Positions 15,174 through 24,146 are shown, counted from the first letter of the stretch. The stretch is 64,000 nucleotides of DNA from Defluviicoccus sp. bin129 (GCA_002239065.1 MPNO01000010.1:30977-94976); one strand, 5' to 3'. A program made the numbers and translations. Notes: generated by a model from the sequence alone, not told the origin.

Positions 15174-17475
15174 GACGCGGATCGAGGATCCGCCGCTGCT
15201 GCGCGGGCGGGCGCGCTTCGTCGACGACATCGATCTGCCGGACACCCTGCACGCGGCGTTCCTGCGCAGCCCGTTGGCGCATGCCGCGATCTCCGGCATC
15301 GACAAGCGCGCGGCCGAGGCGGCGCCGGGCGTGCACGCGGTCTGGACGCTCGACGATCTCCGCCCCCATCTCGCGGCGGAACGCCTCGTCGTCGGCCTGC
15401 CGAGCCCCTCCTACCGCCAGCAGCGCGACCGCCCGGTGCTGGCCGACGGCGAGGTCGTCCATGTCGGCGAGGCGGTGGCGATGGTGGTTGCCGGGTCGCG
15501 CTACGCCGCCGAGGACGCGGCGGCGCTGGTCGATGCCGCGTACCAGCCGCTCCCCGTCGTCGCCGATTGCCGCGACGCGCTGGACCCGGACGCGCCGCCT
15601 GTCCATCGCGGCGCCGACCACAACCTGCTCGCCGAGCTGGCGATGGAGTTCGGCGATGTCGAGGCGGCGTTTGCCTGCGCGCACCGCGCCTTCGCCGCCA
15701 ATCTCTCGGTCCATCGCGGCGGGGGCCATTCGATCGAGGGGCGTGGCGTCCTCGCCCGCCGCGACCCCGCCGACGATACGCTGACGCTGTGGAGCTCGAC
15801 CCAGACGCCGCATGCGGGGCGCACTCTGATCGCCGCCATGCTGGGCCGGGAAGCCCGCCGCGTCCGCGTCGTCACGCCCGCCGTCGGCGGCGGGTTCGGC
15901 CCCAAGCTCGTCACCTACCCGGAAGAGGTCGCCGTGGCGCTCGCCGCGCTGCTGCTCGGCCGCCCGGTCAAGTGGATCGAGGACCGGCGCGAGCATTTCG
16001 TCGCCAGCACCCAGGAGCGCGACCAGCACTGGGACATCGAGGCCGCGTTCGATTCCGCGGGCCGCATCCTCGGCCTGCGCGGGACGATGCTGCACGACCA
16101 CGGCGCCTATACCGCGCGCGGCGCCAACCTGCCCTACGAGTCGGCGCTTACGGTTACGCTGCCCTACGACGTGCCGGCCTACCGGCTCACCGCCCGGGCG
16201 GCGCTCACCAACAAGGTGCCGGTCACCCCGGTGCGGGGCGCCGGCCACCCGCAGGCGGTGTTCGCGATGGAGCGCCTGCTGGACGCGGCGGCGGACGGGC
16301 TCGGCATCGGCCGCGTCGCGATCCGCGAACGCAATCTGATCGGCCCCGAGCGCATGCCGTGCACCCGCCCGCTGGAGAGCCGGGGCGGGCGCCGGGTGGT
16401 GCTCGATTCGGGCGACTATCCGGGCTGCATGAAGGCCGCGCTCGATGAGGCCGGCTGGGACGGGTTCCCGGCCCGGCGCGAGGCGGCGGCGGCGGAGGGG
16501 CTCGCGCGCGGCATCGGGCTCGCCAATTTCGTCAAGGGAACCGGGCGCGGACCGTTCGAATCCGCTTCCGTCGCCATCGACCCCTCGGGCGCGGTGTCGG
16601 TCGCCTCGGGCGCCGCGGCGATGGGCCAGGGGATCGAGACCATGCTCGCCGATATCGTCGCCGGGGCGCTCGGCTGCGACCGCGCGCTCGTCAGGGTGAC
16701 GACGGGCGATACCGGGGCGATCGCGCTCGGCATCGGCGGGTTCAACAGCCGCCAGGCGGTGACCGCCGGCAGCTCGGCCTTCAACGCCGCGCGCAGGGTC
16801 CGCGACAAGGCGCTCGCGATCGCCGCGCGCCATCTCGAGGCGGCGGAAGAGGACCTCGAAGTCGCGGGCGATGCGGTGCGGGTGCGCGGCGCGCCCGATC
16901 TCCGCGTCGGGTTCGGCCGGCTGGCCGAGACCGTGGCGGGCACGCCGGGGGTGACGCTGCCGGCGGGGATCGCGCCCGGGCTCGCGGCGGAGGAGAACAC
17001 GGTGCTCGACGACATGCCCTTCGCCAACGGCACCGCGGTCGCCGAAATCGAGATCGACCGCGAGACCGGCCACGCCGCAGTCGTCCGGCTGACGGTGGCG
17101 CATGATTGCGGGCGCATCGTCAACCCGGCGATCGTCGAGGGCCAGATCGTCGGCGGCGCGGCGCATGCTGTCGGCAACGCGCTCTTCGAGTGGATGGGCT
17201 TCGATGGCGACGCGCAGCCGCTGACCACGACGCTCGCCGACTATCTGCTGCCCGGTTCGACCGACGTGCCGCGGATCGCTACGGTGCACATGGAATCGCC
17301 GAGCCCGCTCAACCCGATCGGGGTCAAGGGGGTCGGCGAATGCGGCACCGTGCCGACCGCCGCCGCCATCGCCGCCGCGATTGAGGATGCGCTCGGCCTG
17401 CCCGGCGGCACGGTGGACCGGACGCCGCTCGCCCCCGCCGATATCGGGAGGCTCGCCCGTGACCATACGGTTTGA
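15166..17475 (+). CDS. Xanthine dehydrogenase-family molybdopterin-binding subunit (CoxL/aldehyde oxidase-like)
   Basis: A 769-residue protein. The GTG at 15166 follows GAAGAAGAAG and overlaps the upstream gene by eight bases. It opens with EDPPLLRGRARFVDDIDLP, carries GGGFGPK and RGAGHPQAVFAMERLLD of the molybdopterin-binding region, and has GVGECGTVP near the C-terminus with the Glu that acts as catalytic base in molybdenum hydroxylases. The family hydroxylates aldehydes, purines, CO or aromatic N-heterocycles with water-derived oxygen. The usual 2Fe-2S and FAD subunits are not encoded nearby, so electron transfer partners must lie elsewhere. The selenol/thiol AhpD-like pair upstream may be one such partner; this is speculation. 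Confidence 0.9.
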   Translation: MAETRIEDPPLLRGRARFVDDIDLPDTLHAAFLRSPLAHAAISGIDKRAAEAAPGVHAVWTLDDLRPHLAAERLVVGLPSPSYRQQRDRPVLADGEVVHVGEAVAMVVAGSRYAAEDAAALVDAAYQPLPVVADCRDALDPDAPPVHRGADHNLLAELAMEFGDVEAAFACAHRAFAANLSVHRGGGHSIEGRGVLARRDPADDTLTLWSSTQTPHAGRTLIAAMLGREARRVRVVTPAVGGGFGPKLVTYPEEVAVALAALLLGRPVKWIEDRREHFVASTQERDQHWDIEAAFDSAGRILGLRGTMLHDHGAYTARGANLPYESALTVTLPYDVPAYRLTARAALTNKVPVTPVRGAGHPQAVFAMERLLDAAADGLGIGRVAIRERNLIGPERMPCTRPLESRGGRRVVLDSGDYPGCMKAALDEAGWDGFPARREAAAAEGLARGIGLANFVKGTGRGPFESASVAIDPSGAVSVASGAAAMGQGIETMLADIVAGALGCDRALVRVTTGDTGAIALGIGGFNSRQAVTAGSSAFNAARRVRDKALAIAARHLEAAEEDLEVAGDAVRVRGAPDLRVGFGRLAETVAGTPGVTLPAGIAPGLAAEENTVLDDMPFANGTAVAEIEIDRETGHAAVVRLTVAHDCGRIVNPAIVEGQIVGGAAHAVGNALFEWMGFDGDAQPLTTTLADYLLPGSTDVPRIATVHMESPSPLNPIGVKGVGECGTVPTAAAIAAAIEDALGLPGGTVDRTPLAPADIGRLARDHTV

Positions 17476-18346
17476 GGAGATCGGCGAGCGGCTGCGCGCC
17501 TTCCGCCTCGGCTCGGGGCTGAGCGCCGACGAGATCGCCGCCCGCATCGGCATCTCGCGCACCGCGCTCTACCGTTTCGAGAAGGGCCAGGTGGCGAAGA
17601 TCGACGCGCTGGAAAAGCTCGCCGAGCTGCTCGACGTGTCGCTGCCCACCCTGCTCGGCGTCGGCGTCGAATATGTCGGCTCGGCGGTCAGCTTCTTCGA
17701 GCGGCTGCGCCAGATCGAGGCGGCGGCGGAACACATCGTCGTGCTGGCCGGCCCGGTCTCCTTCCTGCTGTCGAGCGACGACTTCGTCGACACGCTGGAA
17801 GACGTGCTCGGAGAGAGCGTCCCGGACGGCGGCGAGGGGCGCGCCCGCGGCCTCGACCGGCTCGGCGAGCTGATGTCGGTCCTGCGCCGGCGCAAGGAGA
17901 CCTATCGCGAGCGCCGGCCCGGGGTGCTCAACCTGATCTCCGAGGCCGAGATGGGGCGGTTCCTGCGGAACGGCCTGGTCGGCCGCCTCGATTTGCCGGC
18001 CGCGCTGCGCGAGGAGCGCCTGGCGCTGGCGCGCCGCGAGGCCCTGCATCTGGTGCGGCTGATGGAGGACGAGCCGATCGGCGTCCAGATCGGCCTCGTC
18101 CCCTCGACCCTGCCGCCGACCAGCTTCCAGATCTTCCGCCAGACCGGCCGCAAGGTGCTGACGCTGAGCCCGTTCCGCCTCGGCGAGCAGCCCAACATCC
18201 ATGCCGGGGTGGCGATGATCACCTCGGCCCCCGAGGCGCTGGCGCTGCACGAGAAGACCGCCGAGGATCTGTGGCGCCGGGCCCGCAAGGGCGCCCGGGC
18301 GGCGGCCGCGATGCGCGACCTGATCGCCCGCCACGCGCCGGGCTGA
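17459..18346 (+). CDS. XRE-family transcriptional regulator
   Basis: A 295-residue protein. The GTG at 17459 lies 17 bases inside the end of the hydroxylase gene and is preferred to an upstream ATG that would add sequence encoded only as shadow. The helix-turn-helix (about 8-62) reads IGERLRAFRLGSGLSADEIA then ARIGISRTALYRFEKGQ, a standard Cro/CI-type domain. The remaining ~230 residues (AEHIVVLAGPVSFLLSS..., LHLVRLMEDEPIGVQIGLV) are mixed alpha/beta and probably sense a ligand. As the last gene of the operon it likely controls the AhpD/hydroxylase genes in response to their substrate. Confidence 0.85.
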   Translation: MTIRFEEIGERLRAFRLGSGLSADEIAARIGISRTALYRFEKGQVAKIDALEKLAELLDVSLPTLLGVGVEYVGSAVSFFERLRQIEAAAEHIVVLAGPVSFLLSSDDFVDTLEDVLGESVPDGGEGRARGLDRLGELMSVLRRRKETYRERRPGVLNLISEAEMGRFLRNGLVGRLDLPAALREERLALARREALHLVRLMEDEPIGVQIGLVPSTLPPTSFQIFRQTGRKVLTLSPFRLGEQPNIHAGVAMITSAPEALALHEKTAEDLWRRARKGARAAAAMRDLIARHAPG

Positions 18347-18358
18347 GGGGGCTCCTCC

Positions 18359-19663
18359 TCAAAAGCCGTAGACCAGGCTCGCGCCGACATAGGTGTCGCG
18401 CCGCGTGTCGTGGATCGGGTCGTCGGGGTCGACGGCGAGAAAGACGGTCCCCTCGACCTTGGCGTCCCAGCTGTCCGACAGGTTGCGCTTGATCTCGAAG
18501 CCGAGCGCGTAGGTCTGGTAGTCGGCATCGGCGATGAGGCTGGCCACGAACTGGGTGCCCTCGACGTCGTTGAGGGCGAGGCGGCCGGCGGCGAAGATCT
18601 CGTTCTGGAACTGGTCGGGCGAGCGGCGCTTGCGATCGTCGTAGCTCCACTCGGCGAGCACGCTGATATCGGCGTCGGACTCGAAGACCCCGCCGAAGGT
18701 GTATTCGAAGCCGGCGGCGAAGGCCCAGTAGTCGCGCTTCCGGCCGAGCAGGTCGGCCGGGGGGTCGGGCAGCGCAGGCGCGCCCTCGCGGTAGATGGCC
18801 TCCAGCTTCAACAGCCACGAATCGAGGGTGAGCTGGGCATCGAGCCCGTATTGGCGGATCTGCGCGTAGTGCGGCACCAGCCGGTGCGGCACCGGGACGA
18901 AGCCGCCCATCCCGTCCGGCGCGATCCGGAAGGACGGGCGGAGGGACGGCTCGCGGGCGGTGCCGTCGAACAGGCTGAGCCCGAGATCGAGCGGCCCGAG
19001 GCTCCTGCTGAAGCGCGCGGCGAGGTCGACATGCCACTCCTGCGCCGCGCTCTCATAGGTCACCCGGCGTTCGTCCACCGGGAGGCCGGCGCGCAGCCGC
19101 CCTCCGCGCCCGGGAAGGGTCCGTTCGCGGTGCAGCGGCAGGACGAAGAATTCCAGCGTCCCCCACTCGGCGGTCCACGTCAGATGGGCCATCGGCTGGC
19201 CCAGCGTGATCTCCTCGTTGGGGTGCTCAACCAGGTCGGCCTGGTTGACGATGTTGACCAGATGGTGGAATTCGGTCACCCCCCAGAACACCCGGTCGAA
19301 GCCGAGCCGGGCCTCCCACTCGCCCTCGCCGAGCTCGCCGAACATCAGCAGATAGGCCTCGCGCAGGTCGGCGTGGGTGCGGTAGGCATCCGCGCTGTCA
19401 TAGCGGTAGAACGGCGTCAGGATGAATCTCGCCCCGCTGTCGTGGTCGATATGGAGCGTCGACTGCGCCGTGTAGCCGAGCGTCGCGTCCCGCTGGCCGG
19501 CATGCGCGGCTTCCTCGGGGAACCAGCGCCCCTCGAGCGAAAGCCGCCCGTCGAGCGTGAGGGCGAGCCCGCCGGTATCGGCCGCGGAGGCCGAGGCGAG
19601 GACCGCGCAGGCGGCGCCGATGGCGGCGGCGGCGGCGCGGCGGTACAAGCGCGTCAGCGGCAT
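18359..19663 (-). CDS. Predicted outer-membrane beta-barrel protein
   Basis: A 434-residue protein with a signal peptide (LYRRAAAAAIGAACAVLASA, cut after ASA). The mature part is rich in alternating polar/aromatic strands (RFILTPFYRYDSAD, FVASLIADADYQTYALGFEIKRN, DTYVGASLVYGF) and ends in Phe, as barrel proteins do for BamA recognition. It resembles porin-like alginate/DUF1302-type barrels, but no family can be named firmly. It converges on the XRE regulator gene with only 12 bases between stops. Confidence 0.7.
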   Translation of the reverse strand: MPLTRLYRRAAAAAIGAACAVLASASAADTGGLALTLDGRLSLEGRWFPEEAAHAGQRDATLGYTAQSTLHIDHDSGARFILTPFYRYDSADAYRTHADLREAYLLMFGELGEGEWEARLGFDRVFWGVTEFHHLVNIVNQADLVEHPNEEITLGQPMAHLTWTAEWGTLEFFVLPLHRERTLPGRGGRLRAGLPVDERRVTYESAAQEWHVDLAARFSRSLGPLDLGLSLFDGTAREPSLRPSFRIAPDGMGGFVPVPHRLVPHYAQIRQYGLDAQLTLDSWLLKLEAIYREGAPALPDPPADLLGRKRDYWAFAAGFEYTFGGVFESDADISVLAEWSYDDRKRRSPDQFQNEIFAAGRLALNDVEGTQFVASLIADADYQTYALGFEIKRNLSDSWDAKVEGTVFLAVDPDDPIHDTRRDTYVGASLVYGF

Positions 19664-19830
19664 GAGCTGCCCATCGGTTCAGGAGTTCCGTGCATCTGCA
19701 ACGGCGGAATCATACCCGCCTTCGCCGTCCTTGGCACTCGGGTTCGGCCCGCCGGGGATCTGCGACGGACGGATGCCGGAACGCCCGAATCGGCACGGGC
19801 CCCGCGGTATCCGGCGGTGAGCAAACCCGG

Positions 19831-20322
19831 CTATTCCGGCCGCGGGATCCTTGTCCAGGCGCCGCCGCTCCAGTACAGGAGGAAGGACGATCTCTCGTAA
19901 TCGATGAATTCGATGGCTTCGCGGCCCAGCTCGATCTCGGTCGGTTTCCCCGCGCCGCATCCCGGGCCTTGCGCTCTGGCGCAGGATGCGGGACGGGTGC
20001 CACGCGGGACCGTCCTGATCCCGTAATTGGCGAGCGCCCCGATCCCGCCCAGGTCGAGGATGGTGGACAGCCGGGTTCCGCCGTCGAGGCAGGCCACCAG
20101 GGCCAGAGCGCCGGTTTTCTCGAGGAAGAACGCCTTGTCGGCGCTACCGTCGCCGTCGAAATCGCCGATCGCGATGAGGTCTCTCGACCCGCGAGCCGCG
20201 CCGGGCGCGCGCTCCTTCAGGCGATGGTCGGCAACCCCGTCGCACGCCCACGAACCCGGCGGTCCCGCGACCCAGGCGCCGAGTGCGAGCGACAACGCGA
20301 GAACGACTCTGCTGGCTCTCAT
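19831..20322 (-). CDS. Secreted hypothetical protein with FG-GAP/VCBS-like calcium loop
   Basis: A 163-residue protein with a clear signal peptide (MRASRVVLALSLALGAWVAG, cleaved near SWA). The mature chain includes IAIGDFDGDGSADKAFFL, the aspartate-rich calcium loop typical of VCBS/FG-GAP propeller blades, but only one such blade is present. Four Cys residues suggest disulfides. The C-terminus, SFLLYWSGGAWTRIPRPE, resembles periplasmic proteins that compute or bind through a short propeller-like fold. The function is unknown. Confidence 0.6.
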   Translation of the reverse strand: MRASRVVLALSLALGAWVAGPPGSWACDGVADHRLKERAPGAARGSRDLIAIGDFDGDGSADKAFFLEKTGALALVACLDGGTRLSTILDLGGIGALANYGIRTVPRGTRPASCARAQGPGCGAGKPTEIELGREAIEFIDYERSSFLLYWSGGAWTRIPRPE

Positions 20323-20497
20323 GGCGGATGCGTCCCCTGGTTCGCGGCATCCCGGCGGCCGGCGGCGACAGGCCAGCCCCGCCCGCGCCGCGTGGTTATA
20401 CCATTTTGGGTTGCATCGCTGCCGGTTCTCCGGTCTTGCGGCGCGGCGGGACCCTTCCTATTGCTATGGGGGCTGGGTACGGGTATCGGGTGGGGCA

Positions 20498-21433
20498 ATG
20501 ATCCTGGTGACCGGCGGGGCCGGTTTCGTCGGCTCGAACCTGATCGCGGGGCTGGAGGCGCGGGGGCATCGCGGGATCGCCGTCTGCGACCGGCTGGGCG
20601 CGGGCGGCAGGTGGCACAACCTGGCCCGCCGCGCCGTGGGCACCGTGCTCCCGCCGGAACGGCTGAACGGTTTCCTCGAAGACGCCGGCGGCGCCGTCGA
20701 GGCGGTGTACCATGTCGGGCTCCACGAGGGCGGCACGGATGTCGACCGCATGCTGGAAGCCGACTACCACGCGGCGGCCGGGCTGTGGGCGTGGTGTGCC
20801 GCGAACGGGGTGCGCTTCTTCTGGGCCTCGACCGCCGAGACCTATGGCGACGGCGGCGCCGGGTTCGACGACGATATCGACGAGGCCGCGCTCGCCCGGC
20901 TGGTCCCGTCGACCGCGCGGGGCTGGGCCAAGCACTTGTTCGACCGCGCGGTGGCGCGCACCGTCGCCGCCGGCTCGCAGCGCCCGCCGCAATGGGCCGG
21001 GCTCAAGCTGTTCGACGTTTACGGGCCGAACGAGTACCACAAGGACGAGCCGTCCTTGCCGCTGATGCTGTGGCGCGGCGCGGCTCCGCCCGGGCTCGAT
21101 CCCGAGACCCGGCGCGACCTGGTGTGGATCGGGGATTGCGTCGCCGTGATGCTGTGGCTGCTCGACAACCCGGAGGCCAGCGGTCTGTTCAACGTGGGGA
21201 CCGGCACCGGCCGGCGGATCGGCGAGGTCGCCGCCGCCGTGGCCGCCGCCGCGGGAAGGGAGGTCGAGATCGCGCCCGGCGCGGAGCCCGCCCCCGGGCG
21301 CTACGGCCATTCGACCGAAGCCCGGATGGCGCGGTTGCGGCGCGCGGGGTACGACGCGCGCTTTCTTTCCATCGAGGATGGCATCGGCCGCTATGTCGGG
21401 GAGTATCTCCGCCGTGGCGAGTCCCATCTGTGA
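20498..21433 (+). CDS. ADP-heptose epimerase-like SDR protein (HldD family) lacking the catalytic Tyr
   Basis: A 311-residue extended short-chain dehydrogenase. It begins ILVTGGAGFVGSNLI, the NAD(P)-binding GxxGxxG. WASTAETYGDG matches the SSAATYG active-site strand of HldD, and KLFDVYGPNEYHKD matches the NVYGPNEYHK motif of ADP-L-glycero-D-manno-heptose 6-epimerase. HldD has YGYSK as its YxxxK catalytic motif, but this protein has R141-G-W-A-K145, so the catalytic Tyr is Arg. It may be inactive as an epimerase, regulatory, or have changed chemistry. It lies 12 bases upstream of lgt, read in the same direction, suggesting an envelope role. Confidence 0.8.
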   Translation: MILVTGGAGFVGSNLIAGLEARGHRGIAVCDRLGAGGRWHNLARRAVGTVLPPERLNGFLEDAGGAVEAVYHVGLHEGGTDVDRMLEADYHAAAGLWAWCAANGVRFFWASTAETYGDGGAGFDDDIDEAALARLVPSTARGWAKHLFDRAVARTVAAGSQRPPQWAGLKLFDVYGPNEYHKDEPSLPLMLWRGAAPPGLDPETRRDLVWIGDCVAVMLWLLDNPEASGLFNVGTGTGRRIGEVAAAVAAAAGREVEIAPGAEPAPGRYGHSTEARMARLRRAGYDARFLSIEDGIGRYVGEYLRRGESHL

Positions 21434-21445
21434 ACCGGGGTGACG

Positions 21446-22234
21446 ATGTACGCGATCACCTTTCCCGCCATCGACCCGGTCGCCGTCGAGATCGGACCGC
21501 TGGCGATCCGCTGGTACGCGCTCGCCTATGTGGCGGGCATCCTCATCGGCTGGCGCTACATGGTCGTGCTGGCGCGGCGATCGCCGGCCGGGGTCGGGCC
21601 GGGCGACGTCGACGACTTCGTGCTCTGGGCGACCCTCGGCATCGTGCTCGGCGGTCGCCTCGGCTATGTGCTGTTCTACCGGCCGGGCGACTACCTGGCG
21701 GATCCGCTGTCGGCCTTCGCGCTGTGGCAGGGCGGGATGTCGTTCCACGGCGGGCTGTGCGGCGTCGTGCTGGCGGCCGTGGTCTTCGCCTGGCGCCGCG
21801 GCATTCCCTGGCTCGCGCTCGGCGACCTGGTCGGCGCGGCGGCGCCGATCGGCCTGTTCTTCGGCCGGCTGGCGAATTTCGTCAACGGCGAGCTCTACGG
21901 ACGGCCGACGACGGCGCCCTGGGGCATGGTGTTCCCGGGCGCCGGCGCGGCGCCGCGTCATCCGAGCCAGCTCTACGAGGCGGCGCTCGAGGGGTTGGCG
22001 CTGTTCGCGGTCTGCGCCGCATTCGTCTTCCTGCTGCGCGGGCTGGAGCGGGCGGGGCTGGTGGGCGGGGTGTTCCTCGCCGGCTACGCCGTCGCCCGCA
22101 TGGCGGCCGAGCTGTTCCGCCAGCCCGACGCCCATCTCGGCTTCCTGATCGGCGGGGCGACGATGGGCCAGCTCCTGTCCCTCCCCGTGCTCGTCTGCGG
22201 GCTCTGGCTGGTGTTGCGGACGCGGTCGCGATGA
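21446..22234 (+). CDS. lgt: Prolipoprotein diacylglyceryl transferase
   Basis: A 262-residue inner-membrane enzyme that moves diacylglycerol from phosphatidylglycerol to the lipobox Cys of prolipoproteins, the first step in lipoprotein maturation. About seven hydrophobic spans are visible. The family signature reads GRLANFVNGELYGRPT, with the essential Arg and Asn, and HGGLCGV gives the conserved His-Gly motif. The ATG at 21446 has GGGG upstream; a GTG two codons earlier is the alternative. The stop overlaps the midA start (ATGA). Confidence 0.96.
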   Translation: MYAITFPAIDPVAVEIGPLAIRWYALAYVAGILIGWRYMVVLARRSPAGVGPGDVDDFVLWATLGIVLGGRLGYVLFYRPGDYLADPLSAFALWQGGMSFHGGLCGVVLAAVVFAWRRGIPWLALGDLVGAAAPIGLFFGRLANFVNGELYGRPTTAPWGMVFPGAGAAPRHPSQLYEAALEGLALFAVCAAFVFLLRGLERAGLVGGVFLAGYAVARMAAELFRQPDAHLGFLIGGATMGQLLSLPVLVCGLWLVLRTRSR

Positions 22235-23304
22235 CCCCGCTCGGCCTTCGCCTGCGCGACGGGATCGCCCGCACCGGGCCGATTCCGGTGGCCGAGTTCA
22301 TGGCGGCGGCGAATGGCGATCCCGAGCACGGCTACTACGCCCGCCGGGACCCCCTCGGCGGCGCCGGCGATTTCATTACCGCGCCGGAGATCAGCCAGGT
22401 GTTCGGCGAGCTGATCGGCGCCTGGTGCGCCGTCGCCTGGCGCGGCATGGGCGCGCCCGGGCGGGTGCTGCTGGTCGAGCTCGGCCCCGGGCGGGGCACG
22501 CTGATGGCCGATATGCTGCGCGCGACGAGGCGCGTCGCCGGGTTCCGCGAGGCGCTCGACATCCGCCTCGTCGAGACCAGCCCGGCGCTCGCGCGGCTCC
22601 AGAAGGAGGCGCTGGGCGGCGTCGCGGCGGCCTGGCACGGCGGCCTGTCGGAGGTGCCGGACGGTCCGCTGCTCGTGGTCGCCAACGAGTTTTTCGACGC
22701 CCTGCCGGTCGAGCAATACGTCGCCCGGCGGGACGGCTGGCACCGCCGCGCCGTCGCCGCCGACACCGACGGGTTCCGCTTCGTCGACGGGCCCCGCGTC
22801 GGCGACCCGCCGGCATGCGGCCCGGCGGTGGACGGCGAGATCCGCGAGACCAGCCCGCGCTCCATCGCCATCGCGCGCGAGATCGCCGGCCGGCTCGCCG
22901 CCGGGCGCGGGGCCGCGCTGATCGTCGACTACGGCTACGCCGCCCCGGCGACCGGCGAGACGCTGCAGGCGGTGGCGCGGCATCGCTACACCGATCCGCT
23001 CGCCGCGCCCGGCGAGGCCGATCTGAGTGCGCATGTCGATTTCTCGGCTCTCGCCCGGGCGGCGCGGGCGGCGGGCGCGCGTTGCCACGGTCCGGTGACG
23101 CAGGGCGAATTCCTGCAACGCCTGGGCATCGGCGTCCGGATGGACCGGCTGATCGCGGCGGCGGCACCGGCACAGCGCGAGACGATCCGGGCTGCCCGCC
23201 GGCGGCTCACCGGCGAACCGGCGATGGGCCGGCTGTTCAAGGCGCTCGCCCTGACCGATCCCGGCGCGCCGGTGCCGGCGGGTTTCGAAGGCGCCGGGGA
23301 ATGA
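22231..23304 (+). CDS. SAM-dependent methyltransferase, MidA/NDUFAF7 family (DUF185)
   Basis: A 357-residue protein. Its ATG overlaps the lgt stop, and its own stop overlaps the pgeF start. Motifs include GYYARRDPLGGAGDFITAPEISQVFGE and the SAM-binding LVELGPGRGTLMADMLR, then ANEFFDALPVEQY, all diagnostic of the MidA/NDUFAF7 group. Human NDUFAF7 dimethylates an Arg of complex I subunit NDUFS2, and bacterial members probably modify the respiratory complex I homologue. Placement between lgt and pgeF is common in alphaproteobacteria as far as I recall. Confidence 0.9.
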   Translation: MTPLGLRLRDGIARTGPIPVAEFMAAANGDPEHGYYARRDPLGGAGDFITAPEISQVFGELIGAWCAVAWRGMGAPGRVLLVELGPGRGTLMADMLRATRRVAGFREALDIRLVETSPALARLQKEALGGVAAAWHGGLSEVPDGPLLVVANEFFDALPVEQYVARRDGWHRRAVAADTDGFRFVDGPRVGDPPACGPAVDGEIRETSPRSIAIAREIAGRLAAGRGAALIVDYGYAAPATGETLQAVARHRYTDPLAAPGEADLSAHVDFSALARAARAAGARCHGPVTQGEFLQRLGIGVRMDRLIAAAAPAQRETIRAARRRLTGEPAMGRLFKALALTDPGAPVPAGFEGAGE

Positions 23305-24074
23305 CGGCGCCGTTCGCCACGGGCGGAGCGCTCGCCGGCCTGGACGGTATCCGGCACGGCTTTTTCGGCCGCTCCGGCGGGGTCTCGGACGGGGTCTACG
23401 CCTCGCTCAATTGCGGCCCGGGCTCGGCGGACGACCCCGCAGCGGTGGCCGAGAACCGCGCCCGGGCGACGACGGCGCTCGGGCTGCCGGCCGATGCGCT
23501 CTACACCGCCCGCCAGGTGCACGGCACCGAGGCGATCGTCCTCGACGCGCCCGGCGCGCCGCGCCGCACCGGCGATGCGCTGGTCACCGCGACGCCGGGT
23601 GTCGCGCTCGGGATCCTCACCGCCGATTGCGCGCCGGTGCTGTTCGCCGATCCCGGGGCCCGGATCGTCGGCGCCGCGCATGCCGGCTGGCGCGGGGCGC
23701 TCGCGGGCGTGCTGGCCGCGGCGGTCGCGGCGATGGAGGCCGCGGGCGCATCGCGCGCCCGCATCCTGGCCGCCGTCGGCCCCTGCATCGGCCAGCCCTC
23801 CTACCAGGTCGGGCCGGAGTTCCGCGCGCGCTTCGAAGCCGAGGACCCGGCCAATGCGCGCTGGTTCGCCGAGCCGCGCCCCGGCGCCCGCCCGCATTTC
23901 GACCTCGGCGGCTATGTCGCGTCCCGCCTCGAGGCGCTCGGGATCGCCGGCGTCAGCGTCGCCGGCGTCGATACCTGCGCCGAGGAGGAACGCTGTTTCA
24001 GCCATCGTCGGGCCCATCTGCGCGGGGAGGACGGCTATGGCCGGGGGCTGTCCGCGATCGCCCTGACGGGGTGA
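23301..24074 (+). CDS. pgeF: Peptidoglycan editing factor PgeF (laccase-domain/YfiH family)
   Basis: A 257-residue protein beginning at an ATG that overlaps the midA stop. RHGFFGRSGGVSDGVYASLN is the family N-terminus, LTADCAPVLF carries the catalytic Cys and AAHAGWRGAL the conserved His, with DTCAEEERCFSHRR at the C-terminus providing the second Cys/His group. PgeF (YfiH in E. coli) removes wrongly incorporated residues such as L-Ser from UDP-MurNAc peptide precursors, and purine-nucleoside phosphorylase activity is reported for the same fold. The gene looks complete. Confidence 0.94.
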   Translation: MTAPFATGGALAGLDGIRHGFFGRSGGVSDGVYASLNCGPGSADDPAAVAENRARATTALGLPADALYTARQVHGTEAIVLDAPGAPRRTGDALVTATPGVALGILTADCAPVLFADPGARIVGAAHAGWRGALAGVLAAAVAAMEAAGASRARILAAVGPCIGQPSYQVGPEFRARFEAEDPANARWFAEPRPGARPHFDLGGYVASRLEALGIAGVSVAGVDTCAEEERCFSHRRAHLRGEDGYGRGLSAIALTG

Positions 24075-24080
24075 GGGCCG

Positions 24081-24146
24081 GTGCCGCATCTGATCGTCTT
24101 CGTGCTGGTCTGCCTGCTGGGGCTGCTGGCGACATGCGTCCTGTGA
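24081..24146 (+). CDS. Possible 21-residue hydrophobic peptide
   Basis: A GTG at 24081, six bases after the pgeF stop and following GAGGG, opens a 21-residue frame made almost only of Leu, Val, Phe and Cys (VPHLIVFVLVCLLGLLATC). It could be a single-span membrane peptide. It overlaps the lipoprotein start at 24134, so it may merely serve as translational coupling. No family is known to me. Confidence 0.35.
   Translation: MPHLIVFVLVCLLGLLATCVL

Noticed and set aside
15103..17562. Minus-strand 819-codon frame opposite the first molybdenum hydroxylase
   Set aside because: It is antisense to conserved GGGFG and GVGE motifs; its composition is reverse-frame noise.
19664..19830. Small RNA or gene between the two secreted-protein genes
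   Set aside because: I found no start codon with a ribosome site, no strong hairpin and no promoter pair in these 167 bases.
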